A stretch of 64,000 nt of DNA from the NCBI GenBank assembly GCA_943788755.1, contig CALSRM010000003.1, positions 1,054,001 through 1,118,000 on the forward strand, written 5' to 3'. Position 1 is the stretch's first letter; each line of letters begins with the position of its first letter. Below the pieces are notes generated by a model. It did no database searches and was not told the origin of the DNA. It saw only the letters and a list, made by a program, of their open reading frames with translations. Shown one piece after another: positions 1 to 7,961 of this stretch. The position numbers and the translations under genes were made by a program. This stretch comes from an uncultured Flavobacteriales bacterium (lineage in GTDB: Bacteria; Bacteroidota; Bacteroidia; Flavobacteriales_D; Parvicellaceae).

Positions 1-410
1 TTGAAAACAGCTATAAATATAAAGGCATGTTAGTTGAAAAAGACATTGAATTATATTCTGTATGTGAACACCATTTTGTTCCAATTGTAGGAAAAGTTCA
101 TGTAGCATATTTTGCAAATGAGAATGTAATTGGGCTGTCTAAAATTAATAGAATAGTTCAGCACTTTGCCAAAAGACCACAAGTTCAAGAAAGACTCACT
201 GTTCAAATTGTAGAAAAACTAAAAGAGGTTTTAAAAACAGATAATGTTGCGTGTGTGGTTGATGCTAAGCATTTATGCGTTAATATGAGAGGGGTCAGAG
301 ATACTAAAAGTAGTACCATTACTTCTCGTTATTCCGGTTTGTTTAATCAAAACGATAATAAATCTGAATTTTTAAAACACATTAGCTTAGATTCTAAGTT
401 AGATATCTGA
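1..410 (+). CDS. folE: GTP cyclohydrolase I, C-terminal part (5' end outside window)
   Basis: This is the C-terminal part of GTP cyclohydrolase I, which converts GTP to 7,8-dihydroneopterin triphosphate, the first step of folate and pterin synthesis. The frame is already open at base 3, before the first ATG at 27, so the true start lies upstream of the window. The conserved zinc-site sequence SVCEHHFVP is present, followed by the GLSKI and RPQVQERLT family signatures and the third zinc-ligand region ([10 protein letters not shown]), then the Thr-Ser segment near the C-terminus. All visible catalytic landmarks of the family are intact. The stop codon overlaps the cysS start by one base (TGATG), so the two genes are probably co-translated. 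Identification is firm; only the N-terminus is unseen. Confidence 0.95.
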   Translation, partial: ENSYKYKGMLVEKDIELYSVCEHHFVPIVGKVHVAYFANENVIGLSKINRIVQHFAKRPQVQERLTVQIVEKLKEVLKTDNVACVVDAKHLCVNMRGVRDTKSSTITSRYSGLFNQNDNKSEFLKHISLDSKLDI

Positions 411-1909
411 TGAGTAAGTTTGAACAAAACGAAATATTTATTTACAACTCTTTAAAGGGTGTTAAAGAAAAGTTTGAACCAATAAACGCTCAAAATTTGG
501 GTATTTATGTTTGTGGGCCTACTGTATATAGCTATGTTCATTTGGGTAATTGCAGAACTTTTCTGTCATTTGATACCATAGTTAGATATTTTAAATTTCT
601 AGGGTATAATGTTCGGTATGTAAGAAATATTACTGATGCAGGACATTTAGAAAACGATTTAGACGAAGGAGAAGATAAAATATCAAAGAAAGCTAGGCTA
701 GAACAGGTTGAGCCGATGGAGATAGTTCAGAAATATACCGTAGATTTTCGTAAGGTAATGCAAAGCTTTAATGCTCTGCCTCCCAGTATTGAGCCAACTG
801 CCACTGGTCACATTGTTGAGCAAATTGAAATGGTCCAAATAATTTTAGATAAAGGGTTGGCTTATGAGTCGAACGGGTCGATATATTTTGATGTTCTTAA
901 ATACAAAGAAGAAGGGGGGGGGTATGGAGAGTTGTCCGGTAGAGATGTCGATGAGTTATTGTCAGGTACAAGAGAATTAGAAGGTCAGGGTGAAAAAAAG
1001 AATTCGTTTGATTTTGCGCTATGGAAAAAAGCATCGCCGGAACATATAATGAGATGGCCTTCGCCCTGGAGTGTTGGATTTCCAGGATGGCATTTAGAAT
1101 GTTCTGTTATGGGAACGAAATACCTTGGGGAGCAATTCGATATACATGGAGGTGGAATGGACTTGAAATTTCCCCATCATGAATGTGAAATTGCACAAGG
1201 AAAAGCAGCGAATGGCAAAGCTCCTGTCAACTATTGGATGCACGGCAATATGCTTACGCTCAATGGTCAGCGAATGAGTAAAACCACAGGGAACACATTA
1301 TTGCCGGCTGAATTGTTTTCTGGAGATAATGAATTATTGGATAAAGCATACTCACCTACAGTGGTTCGTTTTTTCATGCAACAGGCTCATTACAGAAGTA
1401 CATTGGATTTTTCGAGTGCTGCACTAAGTGCGTCTGAAAAAGGGTTCAATAAATTAATGGCTGCGTTAAAGCTGTTAGGCGGGGTTGAATATAAAGTAGG
1501 GACTTTAGATGAGAGTGAAGATTCAAAAGTTAATGCGTTGTGCCAGATGTGCTACAAGCATATGAACGACGATTTTAATTCTCCCAAAACTATTGCAACA
1601 CTCTTTGAATTAGTGTCAAAAATAAATACGTATTCTACCAATAATACAATTGGTAAAATATCGGAGAAAACGTTTAAATATTTAAAAGATACATTTGAAG
1701 GTTTCATTATTGATGTGTTTGGATTGGTACCGCTCATGGAAAATGATTCCGACAAACTAGATGGAACCGTTAACTTGTTGGTTCAAATGAGAGTCGAGGC
1801 CAAACAAAATAAAGATTATGCTTTGTCAGATAAAATTAGAGACAACCTAAGTGAAATAGGGATAAAATTAAAAGACAGTAAAGAAGGAACAACTTATATA
1901 ATAAAATAA
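410..1909 (+). CDS. cysS: Cysteinyl-tRNA synthetase
   Basis: Class I aminoacyl-tRNA synthetase that charges tRNA-Cys with cysteine in the cytoplasm. At 499 residues it is close to the usual length. The zinc-binding active site is visible: Cys35 in YVCGPTVY, Cys231 in WHLECSVMG, and the His256-His257/Cys259-Glu260 cluster in [10 protein letters not shown]. The HIGH-type motif is HLGN (44-47) and the KMSKS-type loop is RMSKT (288-292). The start overlaps the folE stop by one base, and only 3 bp separate the stop from the next gene, so folE, cysS and the C1 peptidase look like one transcription unit ending at the hairpin at 3146. The gene contains a run of nine G residues (914-922) coding for EEGGGY, an unusual slippage-prone tract in an essential gene. 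Confidence 0.97.
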   Translation: MSKFEQNEIFIYNSLKGVKEKFEPINAQNLGIYVCGPTVYSYVHLGNCRTFLSFDTIVRYFKFLGYNVRYVRNITDAGHLENDLDEGEDKISKKARLEQVEPMEIVQKYTVDFRKVMQSFNALPPSIEPTATGHIVEQIEMVQIILDKGLAYESNGSIYFDVLKYKEEGGGYGELSGRDVDELLSGTRELEGQGEKKNSFDFALWKKASPEHIMRWPSPWSVGFPGWHLECSVMGTKYLGEQFDIHGGGMDLKFPHHECEIAQGKAANGKAPVNYWMHGNMLTLNGQRMSKTTGNTLLPAELFSGDNELLDKAYSPTVVRFFMQQAHYRSTLDFSSAALSASEKGFNKLMAALKLLGGVEYKVGTLDESEDSKVNALCQMCYKHMNDDFNSPKTIATLFELVSKINTYSTNNTIGKISEKTFKYLKDTFEGFIIDVFGLVPLMENDSDKLDGTVNLLVQMRVEAKQNKDYALSDKIRDNLSEIGIKLKDSKEGTTYIIK

Positions 1910-1912
1910 AAG

Positions 1913-3139
1913 ATGAATAAAATGATAAAATCAGGAATAACGATTGTGTTAGTGGCAGCTAGTATGTTCAATTTTGCGCAAGAAGATACGTTTTCGAATA
2001 AAGAAGGAAGTGAATATAAATTCACTATGATAAAAGACATGGAAGCAACAGAAGTTCAGAATCAAGGTCGAACTGGAACGTGTTGGAGTTTTTCGTCACT
2101 TTCATTTTTTGAATCTGAACTAATAAGAAAAGGAAAAGGAAAGCATAACCTTTCTGAAATGTATATTGTAAGGAACGCCTATATTGGGAAAGCTGAAAAT
2201 TTCTTAAGAATGTATGGTACGTTTACTTTTGGAGCTGGCGGAGCATTTCATGATATTCCTTGGGTTATAGAAAGATTTGGAATTGTTCCGGAATCAGTAT
2301 ATAGTGGATTGCAATACGGTATGGATTCTCATTTACATTCAGAAATGGAAAATATTCTTTCAGCAATGATGAAAGAATTAGCTAAAAAACCACAACGAGG
2401 TACTTTAACTCCTGTTTGGAAAAATGCTTTCACGGGTGTCGTAGACGCTTATTTAGGAGACATACCAGATAATACAGAAGACTTTAAATTTACGCATGAA
2501 GGTAAAGAATATACTCCAAAATCTTATGCAGATGAATTAGAACTAAATATGGATGAGTATATATCAGTTACTTCATATACGCATCACCCTTTTTACAAAC
2601 CGTTTGTTCTTGAGGTGCAAGATAACTGGGCTTTGAAATCTTGTTACAATATTCCTTTAGATGAATTCATGGGGGTGATGGAAGATGCAATTATGAATGG
2701 ATATACTTTTGCCTGGGGTGCAGATGTTTCTGAAAAAGGATTTTCTCCTGCTGATGGACTTTGCATCTTACCGGAAGATGAATCAACTATTCAAAAGAAA
2801 GGAAAAGATGCTAAATATTTTAACGAAGTAGGAGCTGAGAAAATTAGTAATGCATTTGTTCAGCCAGTTAAGGAAAGAGACGTTTCGCAAGAAGAACGTC
2901 AAATTGCTTTTGACGCGCAAGAAACAACTGATGATCATGGGATGCACATAACAGGTTTGATTGAAGACCAAGAAGGAACAAAGTATTTCATAGTTAAGAA
3001 TTCTTGGGGAAAAGATGTAAATAAAGCCGATGGTTATTTCTATGCTTCGTTCCCTTATGTAAAGTATAAAACAATGAATATTTTAATTCATAAAGATGCT
3101 TTAACAAAAGAGATGAAAAAGAAATTAGGAATTAAGTAA
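1913..3139 (+). CDS. Exported C1-family aminopeptidase (bleomycin hydrolase/PepC-like)
   Basis: Papain-like cysteine peptidase of the bleomycin hydrolase/aminopeptidase C group (C1B). The catalytic set is visible: Gln51 (oxyanion) and Cys57 in QGRTGTCWSF, His342 in DDHGMHITG, and Asn363 in VKNSWGK. Residues 1-22 look like a cleavable signal peptide (hydrophobic stretch ending FNFAQ), which points to the periplasm or surface. Most PepC and bleomycin hydrolase enzymes are cytoplasmic, so export is a notable feature of this group in Bacteroidota. The protein (408 residues) is slightly shorter than classical PepC and ends in LGIK. A second ATG three codons downstream could be the start. It follows cysS by 3 bp and is followed by a strong terminator. 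Peptide trimming in the periplasm is an inference. Confidence 0.88.
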   Translation: MNKMIKSGITIVLVAASMFNFAQEDTFSNKEGSEYKFTMIKDMEATEVQNQGRTGTCWSFSSLSFFESELIRKGKGKHNLSEMYIVRNAYIGKAENFLRMYGTFTFGAGGAFHDIPWVIERFGIVPESVYSGLQYGMDSHLHSEMENILSAMMKELAKKPQRGTLTPVWKNAFTGVVDAYLGDIPDNTEDFKFTHEGKEYTPKSYADELELNMDEYISVTSYTHHPFYKPFVLEVQDNWALKSCYNIPLDEFMGVMEDAIMNGYTFAWGADVSEKGFSPADGLCILPEDESTIQKKGKDAKYFNEVGAEKISNAFVQPVKERDVSQEERQIAFDAQETTDDHGMHITGLIEDQEGTKYFIVKNSWGKDVNKADGYFYASFPYVKYKTMNILIHKDALTKEMKKKLGIK

Positions 3140-3145
3140 GTTAAT

Positions 3146-3174
3146 AGAGCCGTATTTGTACGGTTCTTTTTTTT
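3146..3174 (+). terminator. Rho-independent terminator after the C1 peptidase gene
   Basis: A 9-bp stem (3146-3154 with 3159-3167, one G-T pair) with a four-base loop TTTG is followed by eight T residues. It ends the folE-cysS-peptidase unit. The T tract finishes only two bases before the preferred yidD start codon at 3177, so yidD would need transcript read-through or a promoter hidden in this region. Confidence 0.85.
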
Positions 3175-3176
3175 GC

Positions 3177-3434
3177 ATGAAAAAAATCTTTATAGCCATA
3201 TTTATTTTTCCAATTAAACTGTATCAATGGTGCATTTCTCCTTTTTTTCCAGCAAGTTGCAGGCACGCACCAACATGCTCCGTATATACCGTAGATGCAA
3301 TGAATGAATGGGGAGTACTAAAAGGTTTTTGGTTAGGGATAAAAAGATTGAGCAAATGTCACCCTTGGGGAACATCTGGTCATGATCCGGTGCCGATGAA
3401 GGATCAAAATCAATACAAAATAGAAAGGATTTAG
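3177..3434 (+). CDS. yidD: Membrane protein insertion efficiency factor YidD
   Basis: Small (85-residue) member of the YidD/UPF0161 family, a membrane-associated protein thought to help YidC insert inner-membrane proteins. The family signature is clear: an amphipathic or hydrophobic N-terminus, then YQWCISPFFPASCRHAPTCS, then a central helix and the CHPWGTSGHDPVP end with conserved cysteines. I chose the ATG at 3177. The longer frame starts with TTG at 3156 inside the terminator hairpin and would add seven unlikely residues. In many bacteria yidD sits with rnpA and yidC; here it stands apart, 3 bp upstream of an ACMSD-like gene, so its location tells little about its role. Confidence 0.92.
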   Translation: MKKIFIAIFIFPIKLYQWCISPFFPASCRHAPTCSVYTVDAMNEWGVLKGFWLGIKRLSKCHPWGTSGHDPVPMKDQNQYKIERI

Positions 3435-3437
3435 ACA

Positions 3438-4448
3438 ATGTTGAAAATAGATATGCATTCTCATATTATGCCAAAGCACATTCCTCAATGGGCGGATAAA
3501 TTTGGCTACGATGGTTTTATACATTTAGATCATCACAAGCCAGGTTGGGCCAGAATGATGCAAGGAGAGAAGTTTTTTAGAGAGGTAAACGAAAATTGTT
3601 GGGATGGAGCGGTACGCATTACAGAGTATCAAAAATTTGAGACACAGGTTCAGGTAGTTTGTACCATTCCTGTGCTGTTTGCATATTTTGCTAAACCGAA
3701 AGATGGGCTAGCTATTTCACAATTCCTAAATGATGATCTTGCAAATTTAGTTGCTAAGCATCCTAAAAATTACATAGGATTAGGAACGATTCCTATGCAA
3801 GATCCAGGATTAGCTGTTCAGGAATTACATCGAATTAAAGAAATTGGATTGGTTGGGATTCAAATTGGTTCAAACATCAACGATGAGAACTTGAATGAAG
3901 AGAAATTCCACCCAATTTGGAAAGCATGCGAAGAGCTAGGCTTAGCTGTGTTCGTTCACCCTTGGAATATGATGGGGAAGAAGGATATGGAGAAATACTG
4001 GCTACCTTGGTTAGTAGGGATGCCTGCTGAAACTGCTAGAGCGATTGCTTCAATGATATTTGGTGGGGTTTTTGAAAAGTTTCCAAAACTTAGAGTGAAT
4101 TTTGGACATGCAAGTGGATCTTTTTTAGCTACTATTGGAAGAATAGAACATGGATTTAATTGTAGACCTGACCTTGTGGCTGTTGATAATAAAATAAGTC
4201 CAAGAGACTATTTAGGTAAATTTTGGGTGGATTGCATTACTCATGATCCATTGCTATTAGATTACACCTTGAAGTTGCAAGGTTCCAATAGGATTACCTT
4301 AGGAAGTGATTATCCTTTCCCGTTGGGGGATTTGGAGATTGGAAAATTTGTCACAGAAATGGGATTAACAAAAGAAACAGTAGATAATATTTTTTGTAAT
4401 TCAACACTTGAGTGGTTGGATTTAAAGAAAGAACAATTTATACTATAA
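3438..4448 (+). CDS. Aminocarboxymuconate-semialdehyde decarboxylase (ACMSD)-type amidohydrolase
   Basis: Metal-dependent decarboxylase of the amidohydrolase superfamily. The closest match I recognise is ACMSD, which decarboxylates 2-amino-3-carboxymuconate 6-semialdehyde in tryptophan (kynurenine) breakdown. The zinc-site pattern is present: His7-x-His9 at the N-terminus (HSHIMPKHIP), His174 in FVHPWN, His224 in NFGHASG and Asp291 in GSDYPFPLGD. The FRxVxENCWD-like segment around 47-56 is typical of true ACMSD rather than of the wider amidohydrolase_2 family. Length (336) fits. It lies 3 bp after yidD and 4 bp before an M1 peptidase gene; no other kynurenine-pathway gene is in the window, so the pathway assignment rests on sequence alone. 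Confidence 0.88.
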   Translation: MLKIDMHSHIMPKHIPQWADKFGYDGFIHLDHHKPGWARMMQGEKFFREVNENCWDGAVRITEYQKFETQVQVVCTIPVLFAYFAKPKDGLAISQFLNDDLANLVAKHPKNYIGLGTIPMQDPGLAVQELHRIKEIGLVGIQIGSNINDENLNEEKFHPIWKACEELGLAVFVHPWNMMGKKDMEKYWLPWLVGMPAETARAIASMIFGGVFEKFPKLRVNFGHASGSFLATIGRIEHGFNCRPDLVAVDNKISPRDYLGKFWVDCITHDPLLLDYTLKLQGSNRITLGSDYPFPLGDLEIGKFVTEMGLTKETVDNIFCNSTLEWLDLKKEQFIL

Positions 4449-4452
4449 AAAG

Positions 4453-6312
4453 ATGAAGGTAATTGGATTAGGAATTTTATTGATGTCAGTTTTTACTGGG
4501 GTGTCTCAAAAAGGGTATTGGCAGCAGCATGTCGATTACACTATGAATATTGATATGGATGTAAACACCAATCGATTTACTGGAGAGCAGGAGTTGGTTT
4601 ACAAAAACAATTCACCTGATACATTGACCAAAGTATTTTATCATTTGTATTACAATGCTTTTCAGCCTGGGAGTATGATGGATGCTAGGTCTAGAACAAT
4701 ACAAGATCCAGATCCCAGAGTAAAGGATCGTATTTTTCATTTAAATGAAGATGAGCAAGGATATCAAAAAGTAAATTCCCTTACTCAAAATGGGAAGGCA
4801 GTTAAATATGTAATGGAAGGAACTATTTTGGAAGTTACTTTAGATAAACCAATTTTGCCAGGAAAAACAACAACTTTTAATATGGCCTTTGAAGCACAGG
4901 TTCCAAAACAAATTAGAAGAACAGGAAGAGATAATTACGAAGGGATTCGTTATTCAATGACACAATGGTATCCAAAATTGGCCGAGTATGATAAAGATGG
5001 CTGGCATTCAAATCCATACATTGGGAGAGAGTTTCATGGTGTTTGGGGTGATTTTGATGTTAAAATTACAATTGATAAAAACTACATTCTAGGAGGTACT
5101 GGGTACGTCCAGAATCCGCAAGAAGTAGGTTTTGGATACCAAGATTCATCTAAGAAGATGGTTCCTCACAAAGGAGAGAAACTAACTTGGCACTTTAATG
5201 CACCACAAGTACATGACTTTGCTTGGGCTGCAGATCCAGATTTTACCCACGAAACAGCCAAATTAAATAACGGTACGGTTCTTCACTTTATCTATCAAGT
5301 GGATTCTACAGAAGAAAATTGGATAAAACTTCGTCCTTATGCAGTAAACAGCTTTGAGTATGTAAATGAAAACTTTGGTGTTTATCCGTATAAACAATAT
5401 TCAATTATTCAAGGAGGTGATGGAGGAATGGAATACCCAATGTGTACGCTAATAACCGGAGAAGGAAGTTTTGGAGGCCTAGTAAGTGTTACGGTTCATG
5501 AGTCTATACATAGCTGGTATCAGGGATTGTTAGCAACAAATGAATCTAAACATGAGTGGATGGATGAGGGCTTTTGTACGTTTGCTCAATACAAAACAAT
5601 GGATCACCTTTTCGAAAGAAAGGCTATGAATCCATTGGCTCGCCAATATGGAGGATACATAAGATTAGCAAAATCTGACAATGCAGAGCCTTTAACTACA
5701 CATGCTGATTTTTATAAGTTGAATGCAGTTTACGGAAGTAATGCTTACTCAAAAGGCGCAGTTTTAGTGCAGCAATTAGGGTATGTTATTGGCGACGATT
5801 ATCTAATGGAGGGAATGAAAGGTTATTATTATCAATGGCGATACAAACATCCAAATCCACAAGACTTTAAACGCGTGATGGAAAAAGTTTCTGGTATTGA
5901 ATTAGATTGGTATTTTGAGCAATTTGTTGGAACAATTAATACCATAGATTACGGTATTAAAGATGTGGTCGATATAGATGGTAAAACAAGTATTGTTTTA
6001 GAAAGAATTGGTGATATGCCGATGCCTATGGATGTAGTTGTTACCTTTAAAGATGGATCAAAAAAGTGGTACAATATTCCAATGAGAATTATGAGAGGAA
6101 GTAAAGGGAAGGATATGTATGGTATTGAGCGCATAAATAAAAAACCTTGGCCGTGGGTATACCCTGAATATAAATTGCTATTAGATGTTCCGATGAATCA
6201 AGTTGTTGAGGTTGAAATAGATCCTTCGACAAGATTAGCAGATGTGGATAGAGAAAATAATGTGTATCCAAACTTGTCAGATCAAAATCCGGTTTTATTT
6301 GACGGAAAATAA
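4453..6312 (+). CDS. Exported M1-family zinc metallopeptidase
   Basis: Gluzincin aminopeptidase-like protein of 619 residues. The zinc motif is HESIH (His349, Glu350, His353), with the third ligand Glu372 in EWMDEGF, at the normal spacing of family M1. The exopeptidase substrate motif is seen as GGMEYP (324-329). A short hydrophobic N-terminus (residues 1-19, ending GVSQ) looks like a signal peptide, so the enzyme should act in the periplasm or at the surface. The N-terminal 200 residues match the beta-sandwich domain of the family. Substrate is unknown. It follows the ACMSD-like gene by 4 bp and ends 1 bp before a convergent gene, so there is no room for a separate terminator. Confidence 0.9.
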   Translation: MKVIGLGILLMSVFTGVSQKGYWQQHVDYTMNIDMDVNTNRFTGEQELVYKNNSPDTLTKVFYHLYYNAFQPGSMMDARSRTIQDPDPRVKDRIFHLNEDEQGYQKVNSLTQNGKAVKYVMEGTILEVTLDKPILPGKTTTFNMAFEAQVPKQIRRTGRDNYEGIRYSMTQWYPKLAEYDKDGWHSNPYIGREFHGVWGDFDVKITIDKNYILGGTGYVQNPQEVGFGYQDSSKKMVPHKGEKLTWHFNAPQVHDFAWAADPDFTHETAKLNNGTVLHFIYQVDSTEENWIKLRPYAVNSFEYVNENFGVYPYKQYSIIQGGDGGMEYPMCTLITGEGSFGGLVSVTVHESIHSWYQGLLATNESKHEWMDEGFCTFAQYKTMDHLFERKAMNPLARQYGGYIRLAKSDNAEPLTTHADFYKLNAVYGSNAYSKGAVLVQQLGYVIGDDYLMEGMKGYYYQWRYKHPNPQDFKRVMEKVSGIELDWYFEQFVGTINTIDYGIKDVVDIDGKTSIVLERIGDMPMPMDVVVTFKDGSKKWYNIPMRIMRGSKGKDMYGIERINKKPWPWVYPEYKLLLDVPMNQVVEVEIDPSTRLADVDRENNVYPNLSDQNPVLFDGK

Positions 6313-6313
6313 A

Positions 6314-6943
6314 TTAACTGTTCCAAAGAAGGTATTTGAATGAAAGGCTTAGAAGTCTCGGGTAAATTAATCCAGGCCTGATGGTTTGTACGGCCATGTT
6401 TCCGGCATTTTTAAAATCTCTAAACAACCCAACGCCAACTTCTATTTCTATTCCAATAATCCAGTCTTTGTTGAGTTTGTAGTCTATTCCGCCAATAGGA
6501 GCAACACCAAAGCCAAAATCATCTCCTTGCCACATGCCGGTGCCTATTTGTGAACCTCCTCTTCCGGACATAGTATAAAATATATCGGCGCCATATATAA
6601 AATCAAATTTATTTAATGAAACTAATTTTTCAAATCCAAGATTGAAATTGAGTGGTACAAAATAGTACTCTCTTAGGTTTCCATTTTTCAAAGAAGAGAT
6701 TGCTGATGAAACACCAAAGCGAATATATAATTCAGTGCCAATTTCATGGTGATATTCAGCCATATATCGTATTGTTTTCGGGAAAGGATTGGAGTCATTC
6801 AAAATAACTCCGATAGTTTCAGCAATATTCGAAATACCAAAGCCAATTTTTTGTTTCGGATGAAAGATGGTGTCTGTATCACTTTGACTTTCTATTTGAA
6901 TAGAGAATCCAGAAAGAATCAAAATAAGAAGAAGAATTCTCAT
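6314..6943 (-). CDS. Hypothetical outer-membrane beta-barrel-like protein
   Basis: I do not recognise a named family. The 209-residue protein has an N-terminal signal peptide (about residues 1-19, ending IESQS). It then shows alternating polar/hydrophobic stretches rich in Gly, Tyr and Phe, such as LGFEKL and IGIEIEVGVGLF, typical of a small outer-membrane beta-barrel. The last residues contain aromatic positions (FKYLLWNS), as in barrel C-termini. Its ATG overlaps the stop of the upstream Rieske-like lipoprotein gene by one base (TAATG), so the two are probably translated together and may work together in the envelope. Function is unknown. Confidence 0.7.
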   Translation of the reverse strand: MRILLLILILSGFSIQIESQSDTDTIFHPKQKIGFGISNIAETIGVILNDSNPFPKTIRYMAEYHHEIGTELYIRFGVSSAISSLKNGNLREYYFVPLNFNLGFEKLVSLNKFDFIYGADIFYTMSGRGGSQIGTGMWQGDDFGFGVAPIGGIDYKLNKDWIIGIEIEVGVGLFRDFKNAGNMAVQTIRPGLIYPRLLSLSFKYLLWNS

Positions 6944-7368
6944 TAATTATAAATGTGTAATGTATTCGCTAGTCCATCATAAGTAGATTGGTATTGCTGA
7001 AGTGGCATGGTAGCTGGTCCATTGGTTATCGCGCCATCATACAGTTGATACTGACTTCCATCACAATCACAGCTTATTGCCAAATTCGTTGAGTCAACAG
7101 ATGCTGGAGTGCATGTAGCGTTTACATCATATGTACAGTGCCTATCATAAACCATAAAAGTTTCAGCCGTCTGTCGATAAACGATTAATCCTTTACTTCC
7201 ACCAGAAACATAAACCCATCCTCCGATTACATTTAGGGTATTATAAGAGGGTAATGTTATGTTAAGGTATAAGTCAACAGGGATATATGGGACTCTATTT
7301 TCATTTTTCCTACAGGAAAAAGAAAATAACAGCAGTATTATTAACGCAATAGATAATCGCTTTACCAT
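6943..7368 (-). CDS. Lipoprotein with a degenerate Rieske-type fold
   Basis: This 141-residue protein has a lipoprotein signal (hydrophobic stretch, then FSFSC with the lipid-attachment Cys19). Its C-terminal half follows the layout of Rieske [2Fe-2S] domains. Box I is at RHCTY (Cys78) with Cys86 nearby; box II is CDCDGSQY (Cys100, Cys102), followed by the typical GPATMPLQQY segment. In canonical Rieske proteins the iron ligands are C-x-H and C-x-x-H. Here the cysteines remain, but both histidines are replaced (Tyr80, Asp103), so a normal cluster is unlikely. The second cysteine of each box (86 and 102) could still form the family disulfide. It is co-transcribed with the beta-barrel-like gene downstream. 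Role unknown. Confidence 0.72.
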   Translation of the reverse strand: MVKRLSIALIILLLFSFSCRKNENRVPYIPVDLYLNITLPSYNTLNVIGGWVYVSGGSKGLIVYRQTAETFMVYDRHCTYDVNATCTPASVDSTNLAISCDCDGSQYQLYDGAITNGPATMPLQQYQSTYDGLANTLHIYN

Positions 7369-7380
7369 TAGGACTTATTT

Positions 7381-7410
7381 TTTGATTAGCGTTCAAATTT
7401 ACTAATTTTA
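7381..7410 (+). promoter_or_regulatory. Candidate promoter of the small basic protein gene
   Basis: TTTG (7381-7384), an 18-bp spacer and TAATTTTA (7403-7410) resemble the Bacteroidota promoter, with the last base of the -7 element off consensus. It lies immediately before the ATG at 7420 and would leave a very short leader. It overlaps the divergent candidate promoter. Confidence 0.35.
7388..7401 (-). promoter_or_regulatory. Candidate promoter of the Rieske-like lipoprotein gene
   Basis: Read on the minus strand, TAAATTTG (7401 to 7394) matches the Bacteroidota -7 consensus TAnnTTTG. It would start transcription about 20 bases before the ATG at 7368. I see no good upstream TTTG element, so this is a partial match only. 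Confidence 0.4.
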
Positions 7411-7419
7411 CTACTCATT

Positions 7420-7701
7420 ATGAATAGACTTATTAAAATAATAACGCTTATAACATTGTTTATGTTGCCTCAAGTAGGTTTTACTCAAAATGATGGGCCA
7501 AGGAATCGAACATTTGAAAGAGCAGAAAAGAAAAAGGAAAAGCAAAAGGGAAATGAGGATAAAATTGTAGAGAAACATCATAAGAGGATACAAGACAAGG
7601 ATACCCTAAAACGCATGAAGAAGACAAAGAAAAAAGCTAGACGTCATAAAAAAGGGAAATATGAAGATCCGTTTTATAAAAAGTGGTTTAGGAAAAAATA
7701 G
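7420..7701 (+). CDS. Small exported lysine/arginine-rich protein
   Basis: A 93-residue protein I cannot place in a family. Residues 1-22 form a signal peptide (hydrophobic core, ending GFTQ). The mature part is extremely basic, with many KK, KKK and RR runs, few hydrophobic residues and an end at KKWFRKK. This looks disordered and suited to binding an anionic partner such as lipopolysaccharide, nucleic acid or an acidic protein, but that is inference. The gene is monocistronic, divergent from the lipoprotein pair and followed by a 260-bp gap. It is probably a real gene because it has a clean signal peptide and a plausible promoter. Confidence 0.62.
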   Translation: MNRLIKIITLITLFMLPQVGFTQNDGPRNRTFERAEKKKEKQKGNEDKIVEKHHKRIQDKDTLKRMKKTKKKARRHKKGKYEDPFYKKWFRKK

Positions 7702-7961
7702 TAGAGGTTTACCGAAAAGTAGCTAGGATTAACCTTTAGTTCATTAAGTGTTTTTTTATCAAAATGCTTATCTTACATTTGATTTTAGACAAACTAAATT
7801 CGGTGTAATTTTATTTAGCTAAGAATTATTTGCTAAAAGATGTTAAAAATTGAGAAAGATTCGTTTCTTTGTCTGTTAGTTTAGGAGCCTTAACTTTCAA
7901 TCAAGCTGATTATAAGGGAGGTTTTCTAATAAAATTGAAGTGTTAAATTTAATTTAATCAT
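7702..7961. other. 260-bp intergenic region before the receptor cassette
   Basis: No ORF or clear hairpin is visible. The only promoter-like site is TACATTTG at 7774-7781 (fits TAnnTTTG on the + strand). It lacks a clear TTTG partner upstream and would give a leader of about 175 bases before the TonB-receptor ATG. Confidence 0.4.
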
